Source: Candidatus Uhrbacteria bacterium RIFOXYB12_FULL_58_10
GTDB lineage: Bacteria > Patescibacteriota > Patescibacteriia > 2-12-FULL-57-11
NCBI GenBank assembly: GCA_943359495.1
Contig: CALRHY010000024.1
Location: 1 to 9,559, forward strand
Reading direction: 5' to 3'
DNA: 9,559 nt
The notes under the pieces are model-generated. The model was not told where the DNA came from, made no database searches, and saw only the letters and a list, made by a program, of their open reading frames with translations. The position numbers and the translations under genes are program-made. This document shows positions 1 to 5,810 of the stretch, one piece after another. Numbering within the stretch: position 1 is the first letter of the stretch; each line of letters begins with the position of its first letter.

Positions 1-1421
1 CGGTCTTGAAATTGCAACAGGAATACCTGGGCATGCTCGAAGAAAAGAGCCGCTTGCGCATGCGCCAAGTGGAACTCGAAGGCTCCATCGCCAAAGCGCG
101 CGCTGTCGCCGCAGTTGCTGCCCCACTCCCCCTCACCAAAATCATTCAAGAGATCCGCATTTTGCAAACCGCAATCGAACGCGCCGCAATCAAGATCCGC
201 TCTGCGCGGACATTAGAGCAGGCGCACGCCATGGCCACAGAAGTCGAACAGCTCGCAGAACGCTCGCACAGCCTTGCTGAAAAACTGGAACGCCCACCGC
301 AAGAAATGCGCGAGGTGCGTATTGATCCAGCAATGACCGAAGAGATCAACAGCCTCGGCGAACGTCTCCGTCAGATGGAAGTCGCGTTGGACGGCACACA
401 AAAGCAAATGCAGGACATTCGCCGCGAGGAAGGATCGAAAAAATCCGCAGTCTTTGAAGCGCAGCGAAAATTAGAAAACAAACTGTCCGAATTGCGCAAC
501 CTCGACAACCAAGAAAATGATATTAAAGTTGAGCTGGCCCGTTACGAAACGCGTCGCGAATCGCTCGAAAGCGAAATGGTGCAAGAGTTGAAAGAGCGGC
601 AAGAGCGCGTACGGCAAGAGGCTGGTGAAGAAAGCACTATCGCCGAAATCTCCATTCCCGAAACCCAGAGCCGCATCCAAAAATTGAAATACCAGTTGGA
701 ATTGATCGGTGGCATTGATCCGGAAGTGATCAAAGAACATACCGAGACGCAAGAGCGTTTCACCTTTTTGACGACCCACACCGAAGATCTGCGCAAGGCA
801 ATCACAGATCTCGAAAAAGTCATCATCGAACTGACCAAACAAATCGACGTTCAATTTGAAGAAGCCTTCGCCAAACTGTCCGAGGACTTCGGTCGCTTCT
901 TCAAGATTCTCTTCAATGGTGGCAATGCAAAACTCGAAAAGAGAAAAGAAGAACCAGCCCACACACCAGCAGAAGAAGCTGCAGAAAATGGTGAGGAACC
1001 GACCGAACAACGTCCACTGACGCTTGCCGAAAAATTCCGCGAGGAAACCTACACCGTCGCCATCACTGCGAACCCACCGGGCAAAAAAGTGAAATCCATC
1101 ACCATGCTCTCGGGTGGCGAACGAGCGATGACCGCAATCGCACTCATCAGTGCAATCATTTCAAACAACCCTTCCCCTTTCGTCGTCCTCGATGAGGTGG
1201 ACGCCGCACTCGACGAATCCAACTCCATCCGTTTCGCCACCATCGTCGATGAACTCTCGAGCAAGAGTCAGTTCATCGTCATCACCCACAACCGCTACAC
1301 TATGGAAAAATCCTCCATCCTCTACGGCGTTACCATGCGCGATGATGGAACGAGCCAGGTGCTTTCGGTGAGCTTAGAAGATATCCGGACGGGCAAAACG
1401 CCGGTGTCGCTGGTGGTGTAA
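1..1421 (+). CDS. smc: Chromosome segregation protein SMC, C-terminal part (5' end outside window)
   Basis: This is the C-terminal half of an SMC ATPase, which with ScpA/ScpB organises and segregates the chromosome. The reading frame is open to the left edge, so the TTG at position 6 is not a real start; the hinge and N-terminal head must lie upstream. Counting from that TTG, residues 1 to about 300 are charged, heptad-like coiled coil. The C-lobe of the ABC head follows: signature motif LSGGE at 368-372, Walker B FVVLDE at 392-397, D-loop ALDE at 401-404 and switch His in ITHNR at 428. All key C-lobe residues are present. A Glu/Lys/Pro-rich insert of about 38 residues (nt 930-1046) lies between the coil exit (FFKILFNGG) and the conserved NPPGKK strand. 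The family assignment is near certain. Confidence 0.96.
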   Translation, partial: VLKLQQEYLGMLEEKSRLRMRQVELEGSIAKARAVAAVAAPLPLTKIIQEIRILQTAIERAAIKIRSARTLEQAHAMATEVEQLAERSHSLAEKLERPPQEMREVRIDPAMTEEINSLGERLRQMEVALDGTQKQMQDIRREEGSKKSAVFEAQRKLENKLSELRNLDNQENDIKVELARYETRRESLESEMVQELKERQERVRQEAGEESTIAEISIPETQSRIQKLKYQLELIGGIDPEVIKEHTETQERFTFLTTHTEDLRKAITDLEKVIIELTKQIDVQFEEAFAKLSEDFGRFFKILFNGGNAKLEKRKEEPAHTPAEEAAENGEEPTEQRPLTLAEKFREETYTVAITANPPGKKVKSITMLSGGERAMTAIALISAIISNNPSPFVVLDEVDAALDESNSIRFATIVDELSSKSQFIVITHNRYTMEKSSILYGVTMRDDGTSQVLSVSLEDIRTGKTPVSLVV

Positions 1422-1471
1422 TTACGTCCGAACACTGATCCCCCAAAGAAAATCAAACAACTGACGCAAAG

Positions 1472-1519
1472 AGAAGGCGAGGTCTCCGGAATGGATAATA
1501 AAGGCCGCGCCTTCTTTTA
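1472..1519 (+). terminator. Weak long-loop hairpin after smc
   Basis: AGAAGGCG (1472-1479) pairs perfectly with CGCCTTCT (1508-1515), followed by a few T's. The 28-nt loop makes it a weaker candidate than the hairpin just downstream. The two could act in tandem. Confidence 0.4.
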
Positions 1520-1527
1520 ATGCGGGC

Positions 1528-1565
1528 CGGGAATCTACAAAATGTAGCTCCCGATATTTTTATTT
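1528..1565 (+). terminator. Intrinsic terminator of smc
   Basis: CGGGA (1528-1532) pairs with TCCCG (1549-1553), and CTAC (1535-1538) pairs with GTAG (1544-1547) around an AAAAT loop, with a small internal loop. The T-rich tail ATATTTTTATTT follows on the plus strand. There is no T tract in the other direction, so it serves smc rather than the converging transporter gene. The rest of 1422-1583 holds nothing else I can identify. Confidence 0.6.
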
Positions 1566-1583
1566 CTCATTCTCTCTTCTTAA

Positions 1584-2864
1584 TTAATTTCCCCACGCCA
1601 AACTCCACAGCAACGCCCCTGCAGCCACCGTCATACACACCAACGTCACGCCACCGAGAATATTTTGAAGCAGCGTATTTGTTTTATTCCCCATGATACT
1701 TTTCCGATTTGCGATATCAAGAATGACGGCGATGAGCGGCGGCGAGAGGATGCCGGAAAGAACGGCGGAGGCGAAGAGGGCTTGGAGTGGCGGGATGCCA
1801 GAGATGTTCAACAAGAACCCAAAAAACGTTGCCAATGCCATGACGATATAAAATACTTTTGCCTGCGAAAAACGCTTGTTCAATCCCTCTTCCACACCAA
1901 ACGTTTCGGCGACAACATAAGCGGTTGAACCAGCGAGGACTGGAATGGCAAGAAGACCAGTACCGAGCACCCCAATGACGAAAAGTAGTGTCGCCAGCGG
2001 GCCAGCAAGTGGCGCCAAGGCTGAAGCAACTTGGCCAGCGCTCGTCAGTTCGGTGATGCCGTGTGCATGAAACACCGCGCCCGCATTTACCATAATGAAA
2101 TACATGACGATGTTCGAAAACAACATACCAACACCAACATCCGCTCGCATGTGAACAAGTTCTGTTTTGGTGACAATATGATGCTGCACACGAAAAGTAT
2201 TTGCCCCATTCCGCTCCTCTACTTCTTCTGAAGCCTGCCAAAAAAACAGATACGGTGAAATCGTCGTCCCGAGCACAGCAACAAGCACCATCAACGTTTC
2301 ACGGTTCCATGCGATCGTTGGTAAAAATGTTGCGCGTACCACCGCTCCCCAATCCGGCCGTGCCGCGACGGCAGCAAAAATGTAGGCAAAGAGCGCAAGC
2401 GTCAACCACTTCAAGGTTTTGGCAATCAAGCGATACGGCAAAAAAATCATCAACGAGATCATCCCGCCAGCCAAAACGGCACCGAGTAACAGTGGAGGAA
2501 GTGGGATCAACAATGCCACCGCTTCCGCCATCCCACCCAAATCCGCACCGATGTTCACCGTATTCGCGAACACTACCAACACCATCACAAGCCAAAGCAA
2601 TGGCCGCGAATATTGTCGTTTCATCACCCCAGCAAGACCATGGCCAGTCACCATCCCAATGCGCGCGCACATCTCTTGGATGGCGACCATGAACGGAAAC
2701 GTCAGAACAGCAGTCCACAAAAAAGCAAAACCGCCCTGCGCGCCCGCAATGGTATACGTCACGATCCCCGCCGGATCATCATCCGCCGCCCCAGTAATAA
2801 TCCCCGGCCCCAAGATGCGTAAACTTTTTTTCCACCAAGGAACGCGATGCTGTTTCTTTTTCAT
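1584..2864 (-). CDS. NRAMP-family divalent metal transporter, atypical metal-site motifs
   Basis: This is a 426-residue inner-membrane transporter with about 11 hydrophobic segments, the usual NRAMP (SLC11) length. The N-terminal segment GPGIITGAADDDPAG (19-33) occupies the place of the canonical TM1 DPGN metal-site motif. TM6 carries GTTISPYLFFWQ (199-210) where the canonical family has an MPH motif. The metal-ligand Asn (TM1) and Met (TM6) are therefore absent. Loss of that Met is described for the NRAMP-related magnesium transporters (NRMT), so Mg2+ is a possible substrate; Mn2+ cannot be excluded. I chose the ATG at 2864 because GGAG lies 6 nt upstream and MKKKQHR starts a normal cytosolic N-terminus. 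The frame is open to 3047, but that extension would run through a terminator hairpin and the zinc-ribbon gene. Confidence 0.92.
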   Translation of the reverse strand: MKKKQHRVPWWKKSLRILGPGIITGAADDDPAGIVTYTIAGAQGGFAFLWTAVLTFPFMVAIQEMCARIGMVTGHGLAGVMKRQYSRPLLWLVMVLVVFANTVNIGADLGGMAEAVALLIPLPPLLLGAVLAGGMISLMIFLPYRLIAKTLKWLTLALFAYIFAAVAARPDWGAVVRATFLPTIAWNRETLMVLVAVLGTTISPYLFFWQASEEVEERNGANTFRVQHHIVTKTELVHMRADVGVGMLFSNIVMYFIMVNAGAVFHAHGITELTSAGQVASALAPLAGPLATLLFVIGVLGTGLLAIPVLAGSTAYVVAETFGVEEGLNKRFSQAKVFYIVMALATFFGFLLNISGIPPLQALFASAVLSGILSPPLIAVILDIANRKSIMGNKTNTLLQNILGGVTLVCMTVAAGALLWSLAWGN

Positions 2865-2895
2865 ATCTTCTCCATTGTCGCAGAGTAGTGAGAAT

Positions 2896-2925
2896 AAAAA
2901 AAGACGCTGTCGCACACACAGCGTC
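2896..2925 (-). terminator. Intrinsic terminator/attenuator just upstream of the transporter
   Basis: Read on the minus strand, GACGCTGT, a 7-nt loop and ACAGCGTC form a perfect 8-bp stem followed by seven T's. It begins 18 nt after the zinc-ribbon stop and ends 31 nt before the transporter ATG, leaving little room for a separate promoter. It is either a simple operon-end terminator with read-through, or a regulated attenuator for the transporter. Confidence 0.9.
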
Positions 2926-2943
2926 GTCCCATTACCACTTCTC

Positions 2944-3102
2944 CTACGACGTATCCTCGACATATCCGCAGCACGGACACCAGGCGACGGAGGACTCGCC
3001 GTAGGTAATACGATCACCGGTTTTGCATCGCGGACAAGGAATGGCATAGAAACCCTTGAACTGGGGCTGCTGCATTGCCAATCTACGTCGCTTCTGAGTC
3101 AT
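2944..3102 (-). CDS. Small zinc-ribbon protein (52 aa)
   Basis: This short gene encodes 52 residues. A basic N-terminus (MTQKRRR) is followed by two cysteine knuckles: CPRC at 23-26 and CPCCGY at 42-47. Together they give C-x2-C-x15-C-x2-C, the layout of a zinc ribbon. The ATG lies 3 nt after the TGA of the 21-codon ORF, which suggests translational coupling. A GGAGG lies about 21 nt upstream, too far for an ordinary ribosome site, which fits coupling. An in-frame TGA directly precedes the start, so it cannot extend upstream. A terminator follows, then the metal transporter. Zinc ribbons of this size bind nucleic acid or partner proteins, or buffer metal. I do not recognise the family, and any role in metal sensing is inference from position. 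Confidence 0.65.
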   Translation of the reverse strand: MTQKRRRLAMQQPQFKGFYAIPCPRCKTGDRITYGESSVAWCPCCGYVEDTS

Positions 3103-3105
3103 TGC

Positions 3106-3171
3106 TCAATGTTTGAATCGTATCCTCCAGGCAGCAAAAGAGTCCTTGACCATACGAGCAAGAACAAACAT
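3106..3171 (-). CDS. 21-residue leader peptide ORF
   Basis: This is a 22-codon ORF including the stop, MFVLARMVKDSFAAWRIRFK plus a final His. Its AGGAGG (3180-3185) sits 8 nt before the ATG, one of the strongest Shine-Dalgarno sequences in the window. It stops 3 nt before the zinc-ribbon ATG. The peptide is basic and amphipathic, with no run of one amino acid that would mark classical amino-acid attenuation. The strength of the ribosome site and the tight junction argue for translation. Its function could be leader peptide, coupling device or real microprotein. I see no convincing minus-strand promoter upstream. Confidence 0.5.
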   Translation of the reverse strand: MFVLARMVKDSFAAWRIRFKH

Positions 3172-3205
3172 GCTTACCACCTCCTGGAGACCTTGTGGAC
3201 GATTC

Positions 3206-3234
3206 TTGACGAAATGTCAATATTTCCCTATAGT
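3206..3234 (+). promoter_or_regulatory. rpsP promoter
   Basis: TTGACG (3206-3211), a 17-bp spacer and TATAGT (3229-3234) form a near-consensus sigma-70 promoter. Transcription would begin near 3241 and give rpsP a leader of about 138 nt. The -35 overlaps an inverted repeat, TTGAC-N5-GTCAA. Confidence 0.75.
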
Positions 3235-3240
3235 CAGTGC

Positions 3241-3378
3241 GCTGCAACGAAGCCCCGTGGCCGTCAGGCTTTACGGGGGATGCCACGGTGGCGCTCACCA
3301 CCTACCGCATGAGAACGCGAAACGCGAAACTCGTAACGCGAAACGTATAAACCAGAACATTCCTATACCTATTATAAT
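3241..3378 (+). promoter_or_regulatory. Structured rpsP 5' leader with AACGCGAAAC repeats
   Basis: The leader offers two mutually exclusive hairpins: CCCCGT (3253-3258) with ACGGGG (3273-3278), or CCGTGGC (3255-3261) with GCCACGG (3282-3288). Three copies of AACGCGAAAC follow at 3314-3323, 3321-3330 and 3335-3344. The last bases before the ATG are A/T-rich with no Shine-Dalgarno. Autogenous control of a ribosomal protein is possible but not shown. Confidence 0.4.
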
Positions 3379-3696
3379 ATGTTGACGCTCCGTCTTTCCC
3401 GCATCGGGAAAAAGAAACAGCCGACCTACCGTTTGATCGTTTCCGAAAAAGCTCGCGATCCATGGGGCAAGGCTCTCGAAATCTTGGGCGACTACAACCC
3501 GCGCACCAAGAAAGCCACCTTCAACATCGAACAGATCAAGCACTGGATTTCCAAAGGCGCACAAAGCTCTGCCACCGTCTGGAACATTCTCCTCGGCATG
3601 GGCCTCGTCGAAGGAAAGAAAATGAAGATGGTCGCTATGCCAAAACCAAAGGCGGTCGCGGCAACAGAAACAAAGGCCGAAGCACCAAAGGCGTAA
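3379..3696 (+). CDS. rpsP: 30S ribosomal protein bS16
   Basis: bS16 binds 16S rRNA in the 30S body and helps its assembly. The 105-residue product starts with the family pattern MLTLRLSRIGKKKQPTYRLI, then SEKARDPWGKALEILGDYNP and the WISKGAQSSATVWNIL helix. Typical bS16 is about 80-90 residues; the last 20 or so here are a Lys/Ala/Pro-rich tail of low complexity. The ATG at 3379 matches the conserved N-terminus. It has no Shine-Dalgarno: the preceding bases are ATTATAAT, which resemble a -10 box but are too close to the ATG to drive a leaderless transcript starting there. The gene has its own promoter at 3206 and a terminator at 3711, so it is monocistronic. Confidence 0.97.
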   Translation: MLTLRLSRIGKKKQPTYRLIVSEKARDPWGKALEILGDYNPRTKKATFNIEQIKHWISKGAQSSATVWNILLGMGLVEGKKMKMVAMPKPKAVAATETKAEAPKA

Positions 3697-3710
3697 AAAG
3701 ATTTCAAAAA

Positions 3711-3738
3711 AGATGGGGCGAAAGCCTCATCTTTTTTT
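3711..3738 (+). terminator. rpsP intrinsic terminator
   Basis: AGATGGGGC and GCCTCATCT form a 9-bp stem (one G-T pair) closed by a GAAA tetraloop, followed by TTTTTT and preceded by a run of A's. It starts about 15 nt after the rpsP stop. Confidence 0.92.
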
Positions 3739-3753
3739 GTGCGGACAATTTCG

Positions 3754-3781
3754 TTGACAGCATTTCCCCTCGCGCTACACT
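3754..3781 (+). promoter_or_regulatory. khpA promoter
   Basis: TTGACA (3754-3759), a 16-bp spacer and TACACT (3776-3781) lie directly after the rpsP terminator. The start near 3788 would give a leader of about 80 nt, containing a small hairpin (GGACCC with GGGTTCC, one bulge). Confidence 0.7.
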
Positions 3782-3866
3782 ATTTCCGTACCTGGGGCGA
3801 GTACGCGAGGACCCTGTATCGGGTTCCGTCAGGTCGACAGTGCCCTGGTTTCACCAGCTGATTCAG

Positions 3867-4241
3867 ATGACCGCACATGCTATGGCAGACATTGACCAGC
3901 AGTTTGTCGAATTCGTCGTGAAGTCGCTCGTCAATCATCCGGAAGACGTCAGCACCGAACGCAAAGTCGACGATCAAGGCGTTTTGATCACCCTGCACGT
4001 CAACCCAGAAGACATGGGCTACGTGATCGGCAAGCAAGGTCAGACCGCTCAAGCGCTCCGCATCTTGTTGCGTACCGTCGGTGCAAAGGCAGATCTCAAA
4101 GTTCACTTGCGCATTTACGAACCAGAAGGCGCCCGCGCCAGCAGATATGGCGGAACCGCACCAGTCGCAATCACTGCGCCAGTAGAAGAGGATACCAGCG
4201 ACCCGCTCGACATGAGCGCACTCGATGACATCAAAATATAA
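3867..4241 (+). CDS. khpA: KH-domain RNA-binding protein KhpA
   Basis: This small KH protein (KhpA/YlqC family) binds RNA, in other bacteria together with KhpB, and affects cell division and small-RNA regulation. The 124-residue product has QQFVEFVVKSLVNHPEDV near the N-terminus, then VNPEDMGYVIGKQG with the KH-defining GxxG loop GKQG at 55-58, and the following helix TAQALRILLRTVG. An acidic tail (EEDTSDPLDMSALDD) after about residue 105 extends beyond the usual length of about 75-80. The start is uncertain: ATG 3867 or ATG 3882 (MADIDQQ, which looks more family-like) are in frame, and neither has a Shine-Dalgarno. Its place after rpsP is the classical one, though here it has its own promoter. 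Confidence 0.93.
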   Translation: MTAHAMADIDQQFVEFVVKSLVNHPEDVSTERKVDDQGVLITLHVNPEDMGYVIGKQGQTAQALRILLRTVGAKADLKVHLRIYEPEGARASRYGGTAPVAITAPVEEDTSDPLDMSALDDIKI

Positions 4242-4250
4242 ACAGAAACG

Positions 4251-4280
4251 AAAAACGCCACTGCATGCAGTGGCGTTTTT
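4251..4280. terminator. Bidirectional terminator between khpA and the Ala-rich gene
   Basis: This is a perfect 30-nt palindrome: five A's, CGCCACTGCA, TGCAGTGGCG, five T's. It lies 10 nt after khpA and 21 nt after the stop of the converging minus-strand gene, so it can end both transcripts. Confidence 0.93.
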
Positions 4281-4300
4281 CTTTCTCTGAGGTGCACCGT

Positions 4301-4876
4301 TTACTGTTGATTCGCTTCGTTGTTGGTCGGTGCGTTCACTGTGCCGCCGGTCGGCTCAGTCCCTCGCGGTTTTTCCTTCGATACGGGCTTTTTGATGCAG
4401 ACTGCTTTTTCTGCCAACCAGACATCTTTTGCCGCTTTGATTGCTGCGGTGTACGCGTCTTTTGCTGTGGTCAATGCTGCTTCGCGAGCCGCTTTTGCGG
4501 CGGCGAGTGCGGCCTTGCCATCAGTGTCTGCCTTGAGGCGGGCTGCCTTCAGAGCTTCTTTGTCTTGAGACACCTTGTATGCTTCTTCTGCTGCCTTCAT
4601 GGCTGCAAGACGTGCATCCTTCGCCGCTTTGATTGCAACGACCTGTGCGTCAATGGCAGGCTGTTTTGCTGCAAGGAATGCGGTGCGCGCCAACTTGAGC
4701 GCTACACCACCTTTCTCTGCTGCGACCAAACGACATTGCACACCAGGTGCAGTCGCTTGTCCGGCTGCCGCTGCTCCTTCGCCCATAGCCTGTTCCGTTG
4801 CAAATGCCGGAACTGCAGAAATGGCAAGAAGCGCAGCGGTCATTCCTAAGGCGATTTTCTGTGCTTTCATATTCAT
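4301..4876 (-). CDS. Secreted Ala/Lys-rich helical protein
   Basis: The 191-residue product has a Sec signal peptide: basic start, hydrophobic IALGMTAALLAISAV, and likely cleavage after AFA at residue 26. The mature part is dominated by Ala, Lys, Asp and Glu in loosely repeated helical units, such as IKAAKDARLAAMKAAEEAYK (82-101), LAAAKAAREAALTTAKDAY (124-142) and IKAAKDVWLAEK (146-157). These suggest a long exported helix or helical bundle. Only two cysteines occur, C48 and C160, flanking the helical region, so a disulfide is possible. The tail is Pro/Thr/Asn/Gln-rich. ATG 4876 is preferred because AAGGGGGTGA ends 5 nt upstream. I do not recognise a family. TolA-like or other low-complexity helical proteins would look similar, so weak database matches may be compositional. 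Confidence 0.85.
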   Translation of the reverse strand: MNMKAQKIALGMTAALLAISAVPAFATEQAMGEGAAAAGQATAPGVQCRLVAAEKGGVALKLARTAFLAAKQPAIDAQVVAIKAAKDARLAAMKAAEEAYKVSQDKEALKAARLKADTDGKAALAAAKAAREAALTTAKDAYTAAIKAAKDVWLAEKAVCIKKPVSKEKPRGTEPTGGTVNAPTNNEANQQ

Positions 4877-4898
4877 CAAAGTCACCCCCTTTCGTGAT

Positions 4899-4926
4899 AG
4901 GATACTCCCGGTGATCTGCCGGGCAA
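4899..4926 (-). promoter_or_regulatory. Promoter of the Ala-rich gene with an inverted repeat in the spacer
   Basis: On the minus strand, TTGCCC (4921-4926), a 16-bp spacer and TATCCT (4899-4904) precede the ATG at 4876. CCCGG-N7-CCGGG (4907-4923) lies within the spacer and could be an operator. Confidence 0.45.
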
Positions 4927-4929
4927 AAA

Positions 4930-4941
4930 GAAACGCGTTTC
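4930..4941. repeat. Palindrome GAAACGCGTTTC in a divergent promoter region
   Basis: This perfect 12-bp palindrome lies between the divergent Ala-rich gene and trmD, next to the -35 of the former. Its half-site GAAACGCG also occurs in the repeats of the rpsP leader (3319-3326). Confidence 0.4.
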
Positions 4942-4950
4942 CGTTTCTCA

Positions 4951-4979
4951 TTGGAGTATACCAGAGCGGGCCCTACAAC
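4951..4979 (+). promoter_or_regulatory. Possible trmD promoter
   Basis: TTGGAG (4951-4956), a 17-bp spacer and TACAAC (4974-4979) would start a transcript near 4986 with a leader of only about 17 nt and no Shine-Dalgarno. The match to consensus is moderate. Confidence 0.35.
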
Positions 4980-5002
4980 GTTACCGAACACCAAAAAACA
5001 CT

Positions 5003-5668
5003 ATGAAACGCTTCGATATCATCACCATTTTTCCAGAGATCATTTCGGCATACGCACACGAATCTATTTTGGCGCGTGCGGCAAAAAATACATTGCTCGA
5101 GATTACTGGCCACGATCTGCGCAATTGGACTACAGACAAACATCGCAGCGTTGACGACGCACCCTATGGTGGCGGCCCGGGTATGGTACTCAAAGTGGAA
5201 CCGATTTTTCAGGCAGTGCTAGCAATCAAAAAAATGGGCGGCAAAAAGAAACGCGTCATTGTTCTCTCTCCACAAGGTAAACAATTTACCAACGCAGACG
5301 CGACCAGACTTTCCAAAGAAGATCAGGTAATTTTTATTTGCGGACGCTACGAAGGTATTGATGAACGCGTCATGGAACACATCGCCGACGAATCTTTCTC
5401 CGTTGGCCCGTACGTCGTCACCGGCGGCGAACTCCCCGCCCTCCTTATAGTTGATGCGATTGCGAGACAGATCCCTGGCGTCCTCGGCAAACAAGCTTCC
5501 CTCGAAGAAATCAATGGCAGCTTCCCCCAATATACGACACCGCGCGAAGTGAAAATCAAAAAAGGACGAAAGACTGTTGTCGCCAGCGTTCCAGAAGTAT
5601 TGCTTTCGGGAGATCACAAAAAGATTGCGGCGTGGCGAAGGGAACAGGAAAAGAAAGGATCGTCCTGA
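5003..5668 (+). CDS. trmD: tRNA (guanine-37-N1)-methyltransferase TrmD
   Basis: TrmD uses S-adenosylmethionine to methylate G37 of tRNAs with G36, preventing +1 frameshifting. The 221-residue product shows the SPOUT fold landmarks in order: MKRFDIITIFPEI, PYGGGPGMV (54-62), LSPQGKQF (88-95), FICGRYEGIDERV (111-123), the knot segment SVGPYVVTGGELPALLIVDA (133-152), RQIPGVLG, PQYTTPREV and VPEVLLSGDHKKIAAWR. It is shorter than the roughly 240-255 residues of typical enzymes, lacking the C-terminal extension after the WR helix. The loop before PQYTTP reads SLEEINGSF where well-studied enzymes have a longer EDSF-containing segment with the catalytic Asp. The start ATG fits the family; there is no Shine-Dalgarno. 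rimM and rplS, its usual neighbours, are absent here. Confidence 0.97.
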   Translation: MKRFDIITIFPEIISAYAHESILARAAKNTLLEITGHDLRNWTTDKHRSVDDAPYGGGPGMVLKVEPIFQAVLAIKKMGGKKKRVIVLSPQGKQFTNADATRLSKEDQVIFICGRYEGIDERVMEHIADESFSVGPYVVTGGELPALLIVDAIARQIPGVLGKQASLEEINGSFPQYTTPREVKIKKGRKTVVASVPEVLLSGDHKKIAAWRREQEKKGSS

Positions 5669-5746
5669 CCAACAAACCAAAATGTAAAAAATCACCCATC
5701 TCGACCAACGCGGAGAGATCTTCCTTGTTTCTGCCGGCACCGGCAT

Positions 5747-5774
5747 AAAAAAAGAAGGCGCGTGATGCACCTTC
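5747..5774 (-). terminator. Lipoprotein gene terminator
   Basis: On the minus strand, GAAGGTGC, ATCAC loop and GCGCCTTC form an 8-bp stem (one G-T pair) followed by seven T's. It lies 37 nt after the stop of the gene ending at 5811. I see no plus-strand terminator for trmD in 5669-5746. Confidence 0.88.
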
Positions 5775-5810
5775 GGTGGCTGGAGCACGAGCGTGCCCCA
5801 ACCCGATTGA

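Noticed and set aside
471..1010. 179-codon minus-strand ORF inside smc
   Set aside because: Phe-rich antisense of a Glu/Lys-rich coiled coil. The sense frame has clear SMC motifs.
2865..3047. N-terminal extension of the metal transporter by 61 residues
   Set aside because: It would translate through the intrinsic terminator and the zinc-ribbon gene in another frame. The ATG at 2864 has a proper ribosome site.
3083..3301. 72-codon minus-strand ORF overlapping the small genes
   Set aside because: No ribosome site at its start, runs through the rpsP promoter, and conflicts with the better-supported 21-codon ORF and zinc ribbon.
2419..3312. 297-codon plus-strand ORF opposite the transporter and small genes
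   Set aside because: Low-complexity antisense shadow of the transporter gene with no family resemblance and no start signal.
3373..3378. TATAAT directly before the rpsP ATG as a -10 box
   Set aside because: Transcription would start inside the coding region, and no -35 is found 17 bp upstream.
3462..3866. Upstream extension of khpA into rpsP
   Set aside because: It crosses the rpsP terminator and the khpA promoter. The KH family begins near residue 3867-3882.
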